From NCBI GenBank assembly GCA_028287725.1, contig JAQBPC010000408.1:1-12534 (forward strand): DNA of 12,534 bases. The letters are read 5' to 3'. Shown here piece after piece: positions 1 through 5,864 of the stretch. How positions within the stretch are numbered: the first letter of the stretch is position 1; each line of letters begins with the position of its first letter. The notes under the pieces are model-generated. The model did not search any database. It was not told the DNA's origin and saw only the letters and a list, made by a program, of their open reading frames with translations. A program made the position numbers and the translations under genes. The stretch comes from Chloroflexota bacterium. GTDB taxonomy: Bacteria; Chloroflexota; UBA5177; JANWHV01.

Positions 1-42
1 CCTTACGAGGTCATTTACGCGCTGTGACGGCCGGGGTGCCAT
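1..42 (-). CDS. Possible start of a further minus-strand gene, cut by the window edge
   Basis: Fourteen codons open from an ATG at 42 to the window edge, reading MAPRPSQRVNDLVR. An AGGTGG sequence lies seven bases upstream of this ATG, well placed as a ribosome binding site. The piece follows the stop of the DapA-like gene by 120 bp in the same direction, so it could be the next gene of the same operon or an independent gene. Fourteen residues are too few to assign a family. It could equally be a chance open stretch, hence the low confidence. Confidence 0.22.
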   Translation of the reverse strand, partial: MAPRPSQRVNDLVR

Positions 43-162
43 TCCTCTGCCACCTAAGGCGAGCCGTCGGCGTGGCCGATGCCGGTCCCTATCCCGAGAT
101 CACGCAATATCTCCGCGCTCGCGAAACTCTAACGCGGGCATATCCTAAACTTCACGATCTGC

Positions 163-1101
163 TCAGCCGCGCCAGAGCATGTCCGGTAGCTGCTCCTCAA
201 CGATCTCACGAAACCGTTGGACTTTTTCATCAGGGATGGCCAGGTAGGGCCGCCGGGTCCGATTCGCCGGCACCAGGAACGATGAAGATGCGGTAACTGC
301 TTTGCCGACGATGCCATGCAGGTTCCCACTGTCGTGAAAGATATTCATGGCTTTCATGAAGGCGTGCATGCGCTGCTGACGGTGCTTCGCGAGGTCCCAC
401 CGCTCGTGCACCATATCGTCATACCACTCGACCATGTACCGGGCATTAAAGTTTACGAACCATGAGTAGATGCCCCGAGCGCCAAACAGGGTGTAGGGTG
501 TGAATGCATGCTCACTGGTGAAATGGCTTAAAGTAGGCGCATCAGTCACGAGCGCCATGAACTCTGGGAAATCCGAGCCGACGTGTTTGGTGCCCACGAG
601 ATTCGGGATCTCTTGCGCGAGCACCGCGTAGTCCGAGCCTCGCTGGTAGTTATGCACGCGCGGCGTGTTGTAATGGATAAGCGCGAACCAGTCCGGCACC
701 GCCTGGTGGACCTCATGCCAGAAGTTTCGATACGACTCCGGCGTCATAGGCATGAAAAAGGGATGGCCAACATGCGCTCCGAGGATGCCGTGTGCGCTGG
801 CAAAACGGAGCCTGTCCAACATGCCCTCCGTATTGCACCAGGTGACACCCACCTGCGTCGGTATGCCCAGCCGCTGTGTTTCGTCGGCGAAGACCGCCAC
901 AATGCGCCGAAACTCGTCGAATTCGATAGCGTAAAATTCGCCGTCGCTGTCGGTGGTGTAGACGCCGTGCACGCCGGCCGCGTGCAGCCTCCGGATGTTC
1001 TCGCGGAACACCCCCTCATCGAACCGACCATCTTCATCGAATGGGGTAGCGACGGCAGCCCACACGCCATGCAGGTTGTCGCTGGTCAGATACTCGGCCA
1101 T
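163..1101 (-). CDS. DapA/NanA-family class I aldolase or dehydratase (dihydrodipicolinate synthase family), substrate unknown
   Basis: A 312-residue (beta/alpha)8-barrel protein of the dihydrodipicolinate synthase/N-acetylneuraminate lyase family, a little longer than typical members (about 290-300). The family forms a Schiff base between an active-site lysine and a 2-keto acid. Visible hallmarks are the N-terminal HGVWAAVATPF strand, Tyr144 in IHYNTP (the YNxP tyrosine) and the Schiff-base Lys172 in GTKHVGSD. The usual GTTGE substrate loop is replaced by DSDGE (residues 51-55), with Asp where the second threonine normally sits, which argues against a true lysine-pathway DapA. The start at 1101 is supported by GAGAGGGG at 1111-1118, nine bases upstream. 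The gene is last in the run with the LarA-like, CocE and MR/MLE genes, so a 2-keto-3-deoxy sugar acid aldolase or dehydratase is the likely role. Cytoplasmic; exact reaction not determinable. Confidence 0.9.
   Translation of the reverse strand: MAEYLTSDNLHGVWAAVATPFDEDGRFDEGVFRENIRRLHAAGVHGVYTTDSDGEFYAIEFDEFRRIVAVFADETQRLGIPTQVGVTWCNTEGMLDRLRFASAHGILGAHVGHPFFMPMTPESYRNFWHEVHQAVPDWFALIHYNTPRVHNYQRGSDYAVLAQEIPNLVGTKHVGSDFPEFMALVTDAPTLSHFTSEHAFTPYTLFGARGIYSWFVNFNARYMVEWYDDMVHERWDLAKHRQQRMHAFMKAMNIFHDSGNLHGIVGKAVTASSSFLVPANRTRRPYLAIPDEKVQRFREIVEEQLPDMLWRG
505..530 (-). repeat. 26-bp near-repeat, copy inside the DapA-like gene
   Basis: This stretch encodes LSHFTSEHA within the DapA-like protein (residues 191-199). 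A direct copy with 24 of 26 bases identical lies at 4377-4402, in the non-coding gap between the MR/MLE and CocE genes. Similarity stops on both sides. By hand estimate such a match is unlikely by chance in 12.5 kb. Confidence 0.6.
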
Positions 1102-1152
1102 TGTACGGGTCCCCTCTCTTGCAGTATGAACTTGTGGGCGCTGCTCGTTGGG

Positions 1153-2460
1153 TCAGGGCAGCGTGGCGATGGTATACGGCGCGGATGGCATCACCAATAT
1201 CGAGGCATCGTGGCCGACATACTGCTCAGCACGTTCCAGCGCCTGCTCTACGGAAGTGGCATGCTCGGCCCACATCGTCCGCAAAGTCTCCGGAGCAATG
1301 CCGCTGGTGACCACGATCACCGGGCCATACATCACGTACGAGGCCCACGATTGGCCGGCGTCCTGACTTGGGAAAAAGTGAGTGGAGGTGCGCACGCGCT
1401 CGAGCATCGCCTGCGGCGTCCCGGCCTCTTCGACGACCCGGATCCAGGTGTCGCTCCCCACACCTTCACGGAATTCACCGACCAGGATGTGCACACCGTC
1501 CTTGCGGCGCACCGGCCTCTCCAGCCGCAATGGCGCCGACATCGCGTTCGCCCCCTGGTAGAGCGAGATGTCGGAGGGGAAGCCGCCGCACGCGGTAATC
1601 ACGATGTCGGCTTGCCGCGGCACCGGGACACGGACATAGGTATCTAGCTCCTGGGCCGCGGCGCGGTGCGCGGCAATGATCTGCCCCGCGAAGGCCGCGA
1701 CGATCTCCTTGTGCGGGTTGATCACGACGTTGAGCAGAAAGCACGGACCCACAAGACGGGTTGCCATCTCCTCGATATCCATGCGCACCGGGTTGCCGTC
1801 GATAACGCCGAGCAGCGATCGCGGGTGGGCGAGAGCCCGATACCCGTGATTGTTGTAGATCGTCTCGAGGCCACACACGCCGGGGAGTAGCGCTTTCCCG
1901 CCGCCAGAGTAGCCGGCCTGGTGATGCGGTTTGACGAGTCCCAGGAGAATGCGCAGGTCGGCCTCAACTGCCAGACGATTCATCTTGACCGGGGTGCCGA
2001 AGGACGTGGTACCCAGGAACACCAGGCTCGCCTCATCGCGCGCGTCGTGATCGACGGTCCGATAGCGTCGCACCACATCCGCGCCGATCAGCCGCTCGCG
2101 TTCCTCCCACGTGTGGCCTCGATGCGAGCCGGTAGCGAATAGGATTGTCACGTTCTCCGCCGGCACGCCCGCTGCGTCCAACTCAAGGAGCAACGGTGGC
2201 AGCATCACATGCGTCGGCGTCGGACGTGTGATATCGTCGACGATCACCGCGATCTTCGACGAACTATCCACCATCTCGCGAAGCGGGGGCGACTCTATCG
2301 GGGTGCGCAGTACCTCTGTAATCGCTGCCGCGGGGTCTGCCAGCCCGGGCGCGTCGCGGGGAACGCAGACGCCCAGGACACGGTCAGCCGGAAGACTGGC
2401 GCGCCTGGTGCCCTCGCCATAGGGAAGGTTGACGTCAAGGCGGTGGGATGACATCGTCAT
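1153..2460 (-). CDS. LarA-family (DUF2088) nickel-pincer-dependent racemase/epimerase homologue
   Basis: A 435-residue protein of the lactate racemase LarA family. Characterised LarA inverts alpha-hydroxy acids with a nickel-pincer nucleotide covalently bound to a lysine. Here DDITRPTP (75-82) and FATGSHR (108-114, His113) match the N-terminal domain, and PHHQAGYSGGGKALLPG (178-194) matches the cofactor site. His179, Lys189 and His205 have the same spacing as His174, Lys184 and His200 of the Lactobacillus plantarum enzyme, so the cofactor lysine and nickel-binding histidine appear kept. Family members act on substrates other than lactate, and the neighbouring acid-sugar dehydratase and DapA-like lyase suggest a larger hydroxy acid. 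The ATG at 2460 overlaps the stop of a small upstream ORF (ATGA); an alternative ATG lies two codons in (2454), and neither has a strong Shine-Dalgarno. The cofactor genes larB, larC and larE are not in the window. Confidence 0.88.
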   Translation of the reverse strand: MTMSSHRLDVNLPYGEGTRRASLPADRVLGVCVPRDAPGLADPAAAITEVLRTPIESPPLREMVDSSSKIAVIVDDITRPTPTHVMLPPLLLELDAAGVPAENVTILFATGSHRGHTWEERERLIGADVVRRYRTVDHDARDEASLVFLGTTSFGTPVKMNRLAVEADLRILLGLVKPHHQAGYSGGGKALLPGVCGLETIYNNHGYRALAHPRSLLGVIDGNPVRMDIEEMATRLVGPCFLLNVVINPHKEIVAAFAGQIIAAHRAAAQELDTYVRVPVPRQADIVITACGGFPSDISLYQGANAMSAPLRLERPVRRKDGVHILVGEFREGVGSDTWIRVVEEAGTPQAMLERVRTSTHFFPSQDAGQSWASYVMYGPVIVVTSGIAPETLRTMWAEHATSVEQALERAEQYVGHDASILVMPSAPYTIATLP

Positions 2461-2573
2461 GATCCCGCGAAAAACGGCTCACCGGCCCACGCATAGTGGC
2501 GCGCGGCCCCCTCGCACCGGATCCACATTCCTGCATCCTCGTACATGACCCTCGTCATTGCTCTCTTACTCAT
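2457..2573 (-). CDS. Possible 38-codon ORF coupled to the LarA-like gene, or remnant of an MR/MLE gene 3' end
   Basis: A short open frame fills most of the gap between the CocE and LarA-like genes. It starts at ATG 2573 (alternative ATG at 2558) and its TGA overlaps the ATG of the LarA-like gene in an ATGA arrangement typical of translational coupling. The last residues, ARHYAWAGEPFFAGS, resemble the extreme C-terminus of the MR/MLE protein of this operon (ARKYARPGEPFFAEV), and the DNA is also strongly alike (2465-2505 against 4412-4452, 36 of 41 bases). It may be a leader peptide that couples translation, a genuine tiny protein, or the leftover tail of a lost MR/MLE paralogue. No strong ribosome binding site is seen at either ATG, so expression is uncertain. 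Confidence 0.4.
   Translation of the reverse strand: MSKRAMTRVMYEDAGMWIRCEGAARHYAWAGEPFFAGS
2465..2505 (-). repeat. 41-bp direct repeat, copy upstream of the LarA-like gene
   Basis: This segment contains 21 bases (2465-2485) identical to 4412-4432, followed by 15 of 20 matches, giving 36 of 41 overall. The second copy is the 3' end of the MR/MLE coding sequence. Both copies read GEPFFA in the same frame and orientation, so this is a duplicated gene end rather than a random match. Confidence 0.75.
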
Positions 2574-2614
2574 TGGCCTGGCGGCGAGTTTCCTGACTGC
2601 ATCGGCACTGGACG

Positions 2615-4345
2615 TCACTCGCGCTCGATGCACGGCAGCCGCAAGTGCGAAGGATGGGCGCCATCGTGATAGACGCGGTTGATGGCCTGCCTGAACTCTG
2701 CCGCCCCTTCACGTGCGATGTCCCCACCGGTATTGGTATTGCGGTCAAACCGCGGGAAGTTACTGCTCGTGATCGTCAGCCGGAGACGGTGGCCGGCGCC
2801 AAAGACCATGGACGTGGCGCCGAGGTCGATGCGCAGCTCGTAGATGTGGTGCGGCTCGAGCAAGGCAGGGGCCGAAAACGACTCGCGATAGCGGGCGCGT
2901 AGGATGCCGTCGGTGAGCAAGAGGGAACGGCCGTCGGGGGCGACATCCACCAGCGCACCGGTGAAATCGGTATCGCGGGCAGAGGAGGCCACGTAGAGTA
3001 CCAGCTCGATCGGGCCGGTCACTTCGACGGGCCGTTCCAGCGGTGGAGTGGTGTAGCAGAGCACATCGTCGCGGCGCTCCACCTCACGCTGATCGCGCGG
3101 GCCCGCATTCGCGGCGATCGTCCCCCCTGGTAGCAGGGTGGCGCCGCCAGTCGTGGGGACCGGACGGCGTGGGTCGTAGAGGTAGGCGTCCTCCGGCTCG
3201 TCACCGGGCGGCTCAGTTGTGAGCGCTCCGGTACCTGCAATGCTGTTCGCGGTCCCTGCGCTGTGCAGATAGTACGGGCGGAACTGCGTGTCCGGGAGCG
3301 GCCAATCATCCTCCTCACGCCAGCGGTCAAGGCCCATTACAAAGATTCGCACCGGGCGCTCTTGGTCCACGCCGTTGTCGATTCCCTTGAGCCGGCGATC
3401 GAACCAGCGGATCTGCGCGCCGGTGAGATCGGCGACGTCCGCAGCGCCCCTGATACCATAGGCCCGGTCCTGAAAGAAACCGCCGAAATTCCCATGCGAC
3501 CAGGGACCGATCAGCAGGCGTTGCTGGCGGCGCGCCGCCTCGCTGCCGCCCCGCTGTTTCATGCCCCGATAGTTGGCCAGCGTGCCGCGCAGGAACCCGT
3601 CGAACCATCCCCCGATGTTGAGCGCGGGCGCCGTAACGCGCTCGTAGACTTCCCGCGGGGCGATTCGGCGCCAGAACGAGTCGTAGGACGGGTGTTCCAG
3701 CCATTCGATATAGTAAGGTGCTAGTTCACGCAGGAGTGGCATATCCACCAGGGGGAGGTGCGCATACAGTGCCTGGATGTCGTCGATGGCCGTGAGGACG
3801 GGCTCGTTCGCCGCGGGTGATACATGCCCCGGCAGCAGACGACGCTGCACTTCGGCGAGCGCGAAGCTGAGCGCCCAGGAAAGGTTGAAGCCCAGCTGGA
3901 ACGCACCGCCCTGGTAGGTCCAGCAGTCATAATAGTCAACTGCGGTAATGTTCGGGGCCATGGCGAGCAGCGCCGGCGGCGCGGTCGCCGCGGCGAGCCA
4001 CTGTGTGGCGCCGACGTAGGACGCCCCGATACTTCCTACTTTGCCGCTCGACCACGGCTGGGCGGCCGCCCAGGCGATCGTTGCGGCCCCGTCGCCCGAC
4101 TCTTCGGCGAAGGGACAGAACGCGCCCGCGGAGGCGAAGGATCCTCTGGTATCCTGGCTCACCACGGCAAAACCCGCCTGCACGATCCGCAACGTATCCC
4201 CCTGGGACAGCCGCTCCTTGTTATAGGGGGACCGCAGCACCAGGGCCGGGACTGGCGCTCCACCAGCGGGACGATAAACATCCGTAGCCAGGTTAGTTCC
4301 GTCGCCGGCATCCACGCAGAGGTTCTTCTCAACAATAATATCCAT
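2615..4345 (-). CDS. CocE/NonD-family alpha/beta-hydrolase (X-Pro dipeptidyl-peptidase S15 type)
   Basis: A 576-residue serine hydrolase of the CocE/NonD family, which includes cocaine esterase, glutaryl-7-ACA acylase and related ester or amide hydrolases. The triad can be read directly: Ser109 in GASYVG, Asp249 in GGWFDG and His284 in GPWSHG, with spacing close to cocaine esterase (117/259/287). Tyr41 in RSPYNK matches the oxyanion-hole tyrosine. A C-terminal jelly-roll domain follows (about 340-576), including PRFDRNTNTGG near the end, and the length is normal. No signal peptide is visible, so the enzyme is probably cytoplasmic. The start at 4345 has AGGGG at 4352-4356 upstream. Its place between the MR/MLE and LarA-like genes suggests it releases a hydroxy acid from an ester, lactone or amide that the neighbours then process. 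Substrate specificity cannot be predicted from sequence. Confidence 0.92.
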   Translation of the reverse strand: MDIIVEKNLCVDAGDGTNLATDVYRPAGGAPVPALVLRSPYNKERLSQGDTLRIVQAGFAVVSQDTRGSFASAGAFCPFAEESGDGAATIAWAAAQPWSSGKVGSIGASYVGATQWLAAATAPPALLAMAPNITAVDYYDCWTYQGGAFQLGFNLSWALSFALAEVQRRLLPGHVSPAANEPVLTAIDDIQALYAHLPLVDMPLLRELAPYYIEWLEHPSYDSFWRRIAPREVYERVTAPALNIGGWFDGFLRGTLANYRGMKQRGGSEAARRQQRLLIGPWSHGNFGGFFQDRAYGIRGAADVADLTGAQIRWFDRRLKGIDNGVDQERPVRIFVMGLDRWREEDDWPLPDTQFRPYYLHSAGTANSIAGTGALTTEPPGDEPEDAYLYDPRRPVPTTGGATLLPGGTIAANAGPRDQREVERRDDVLCYTTPPLERPVEVTGPIELVLYVASSARDTDFTGALVDVAPDGRSLLLTDGILRARYRESFSAPALLEPHHIYELRIDLGATSMVFGAGHRLRLTITSSNFPRFDRNTNTGGDIAREGAAEFRQAINRVYHDGAHPSHLRLPCIERE

Positions 4346-4376
4346 CAGGCGCCCCTAACTCGGAGTCCGGCATCCG

Positions 4377-4402
4377 TGCTTGCTCACCGGTGAAATGGCT
4401 TA
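4377..4402 (-). repeat. 26-bp near-repeat, copy in the MR/MLE-CocE gap
   Basis: This segment begins one base past the MR/MLE stop codon and matches 24 of 26 bases inside the DapA-like gene (505-530) in the same orientation. Read on in the MR/MLE frame after the stop it spells LSHFTGEQA, against LSHFTSEHA in the DapA-like protein. It looks like a transplanted coding fragment rather than a regulatory site. Confidence 0.6.
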
Positions 4403-4403
4403 G

Positions 4404-5651
4404 TTATACTTCCGCGAAAAACGGCTCACCGGGACGCGCATACTTGCGCGCGATCTCCTCGTTCAGCTCAATACCAAGGCCGGGGCGATCCGGCACTGTA
4501 ATGTATCCCTGATCGATGATCGGTCCTTCGTGGCCGACCGCGAGGTCTTGCCAGAACGGCACCCCATGGGCATGGAATTCCAGGGCCAGAAAGTTCGGAA
4601 TCGCCGCGCACACGTGTGCTGCCGCCATGGTGCCGATGGGACTGCTGATGTTGTGAGGAGCCACGGGGATATAGTGGAGATCAGCCATCTCCGCGATACG
4701 CTTGCCCTCTAGCAGCCCCCCGCATTTTTGCAGGTCGGGCGAGATAACGTGGGCGGCTCCGCTCTGTACAAGTGCGCGGAATCCCTGGCGCAATTGAAGA
4801 TTCTCGCCGGTGCAGATCGGCGTCCGCGTGGCCTGCGTGACCCGCAGCAGCGCGTCGGTATTCTCCGGAGGCGTGGGATCCTCCAGCCAGAGCAGGTTAT
4901 ACGGCTCCACGCCATAAGCGACTTTGAGCACATCGGCCACCGTGTAGCGCCAGTGGCAGTCGAATGCGAGATCGATGCCGTCGCCAACCGCCTCGCGCAC
5001 GGCCCGCACCAGACCGACCATGTAGTTGACCTCGTTGTTGGTGATGCCGTGGTTGTACTCATCAATCTGATGCGGATTGGGGACATCGAGGTCAAACTTG
5101 AGCGCCGTATAGCCCAGCGCGGCAATTTGTCGTGCCCGTCGTGCATAGTCCTCAGCCGTCGGTGCATCGGACCCACCGGTGGCCCAGTAGGACCTGGACA
5201 CATGCCCCTGGCGCTCGCTCTCACTCAGCCACGATGGAGCGCGAGTGAGCATGACTGAGGTCAGCGCTTCGAGTCCTTCACCTGCGTGGCAATCGGCATA
5301 CATGCGGACCCGCGAGCGGAACTTTCCGCCGAGCATGCGGTGGATGGGCAGGCCGGCTGCCTTGCCGGTCAGGTCCCACAGCGCGGCCTCGATGCCGCTA
5401 ATGGCGTTGTAGATGATGCCGGCGACCGAGCCGGCCCCGGACGTCGACCATTGCAACTTGCGGAAGAGCCGATCGACGTCGCGTGGATCTTCTCCGAGTA
5501 GAATCGGTGTTAACTCGCGGCAGATTGCCGTGAGTCCAGGCGCTAGAAAGCATTCGCCCGTACCGGTAAAGCCTTCGTCCGTGTAGAGCCGGACGTAGGT
5601 CCAGTCGAAGTTGCCCTCAACAACCGCTGTCGCCAAGCCAGTAATTTGCAC
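4404..5651 (-). CDS. Enolase-superfamily MR/MLE protein, probable acid-sugar dehydratase (galactonate/mannonate dehydratase-like)
   Basis: A 415-residue enolase-superfamily enzyme of the mandelate racemase subgroup. These enzymes abstract the proton alpha to a carboxylate with Mg2+ help, and many dehydrate sugar acids to 2-keto-3-deoxy acids. Visible features: N-terminal capping domain with TYVRLYTDEGFTGTGE; Lys185 in LKFDLD; metal ligands Asp231 (FDCHW), Glu257 (WLEDP) and Glu283 (TGEN); and the general-base dyad Asp306 (SPDLQKCGG) with His333 (APHNISSP). His233, two residues after the first metal ligand, is the general-acid position in D-galactonate and D-mannonate dehydratases. The GTG at 5651 is chosen because it has GGGAG seven bases upstream and gives the family's normal N-terminus; an in-frame extension to TTG 5723 has no convincing ribosome binding site. 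First gene of the operon driven from the divergent promoter. Confidence 0.92.
   Translation of the reverse strand: MQITGLATAVVEGNFDWTYVRLYTDEGFTGTGECFLAPGLTAICRELTPILLGEDPRDVDRLFRKLQWSTSGAGSVAGIIYNAISGIEAALWDLTGKAAGLPIHRMLGGKFRSRVRMYADCHAGEGLEALTSVMLTRAPSWLSESERQGHVSRSYWATGGSDAPTAEDYARRARQIAALGYTALKFDLDVPNPHQIDEYNHGITNNEVNYMVGLVRAVREAVGDGIDLAFDCHWRYTVADVLKVAYGVEPYNLLWLEDPTPPENTDALLRVTQATRTPICTGENLQLRQGFRALVQSGAAHVISPDLQKCGGLLEGKRIAEMADLHYIPVAPHNISSPIGTMAAAHVCAAIPNFLALEFHAHGVPFWQDLAVGHEGPIIDQGYITVPDRPGLGIELNEEIARKYARPGEPFFAEV
4412..4452 (-). repeat. 41-bp direct repeat, copy at the 3' end of the MR/MLE gene
   Basis: This copy encodes the C-terminal residues around ARPGEPFFAE of the MR/MLE protein. 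Its partner lies at 2465-2505, just before the LarA-like gene, with 36 of 41 bases identical including an exact 21-base core (4412-4432). Confidence 0.75.
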
Positions 5652-5658
5652 GCAGTCA

Positions 5659-5663
5659 CTCCC
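5659..5663 (-). promoter_or_regulatory. Ribosome binding site deciding the GTG start of the MR/MLE gene
   Basis: GGGAG on the minus strand, seven bases before GTG 5651. It favours this start over the in-frame TTG/ATG at 5723/5720, which lack such a sequence. Confidence 0.65.
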
Positions 5664-5740
5664 ATGTTCTTCAGTTGAAGCGAAGCAATGCCGCCGGCAA
5701 GAAGTGGGCTCACGAGCCATCAAGCCGACAAACTCAGCCT

Positions 5741-5755
5741 ACTGGACGGACCAGT
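5741..5755. promoter_or_regulatory. Predicted FadR/GntR-type operator, ACTGG-N5-CCAGT
   Basis: The inverted repeat ACTGGACGGACCAGT has perfect 5-bp arms and contains TGG-N5-CCA, the spacing and core expected for FadR-subfamily GntR regulators. A further CCAGT half-site follows at 5760-5764. It covers the -35 of the predicted regulator promoter and the predicted transcription start of the catabolic operon, so binding would be expected to repress both. No second copy was noticed in the other gene gaps, which suggests a local regulator. Binding is inferred, not shown. Confidence 0.6.
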
Positions 5756-5771
5756 TAGGCCAGTCTATACT
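5743..5771 (+). promoter_or_regulatory. Predicted sigma70-like promoter of the GntR regulator
   Basis: TGGACG (5743-5748, 4 of 6 to TTGACA), a 17-bp spacer and TATACT (5766-5771, 5 of 6 to TATAAT). Transcription would begin near 5778 and give a leader of about 85 bases before ATG 5865. The -35 lies within the predicted operator. Confidence 0.5.
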
Positions 5772-5790
5772 CTGCAATGAGGGCTGTCAA
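5762..5790 (-). promoter_or_regulatory. Predicted sigma70-like promoter of the catabolic operon
   Basis: On the minus strand a perfect TTGACA (5785-5790) is followed by a 17-bp spacer and TAGACT (5762-5767, 4 of 6). Transcription would start near 5755, at the edge of the predicted operator, leaving a leader of about 100 bases before GTG 5651. Its -10 overlaps the -10 of the opposing regulator promoter by two bases, so the two polymerases should exclude each other. Confidence 0.55.
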
Positions 5791-5864
5791 CCGTTGGTTC
5801 GCGGGGCTGCTGGGACGAGTACGCAACGAGAACTGTTCTGTGGGTGTATGTAGGTGAGTGAACT

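Noticed and set aside
61..90. Short hairpin TCGGC-GTG-GCCGA downstream of the DapA-like gene as an operon terminator
   Set aside because: No T-run follows on the minus strand and the stem is short, so it was not called a terminator.
24..296. Plus-strand open frame of 90 codons at the left edge
   Set aside because: Overlaps the 3' end of the DapA-like gene, begins at GTG without a good ribosome binding site and resembles no family.
583..1647. Long plus-strand open frame of 354 codons opposite the DapA-like and LarA-like genes
   Set aside because: It crosses the border between two well-supported minus-strand genes, has no recognisable domain and low-complexity Arg/His-rich composition; it is a GC-rich antisense shadow.
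3824..4393. Plus-strand open frame of 189 codons opposite the CocE gene
   Set aside because: Fully antisense to a hydrolase with an intact catalytic triad; no family resemblance.
5652..5723. N-terminal extension of the MR/MLE protein to TTG 5723
   Set aside because: The added residues are not part of the family's N-terminus and no ribosome binding site precedes them; GTG 5651 has GGGAG at good spacing.
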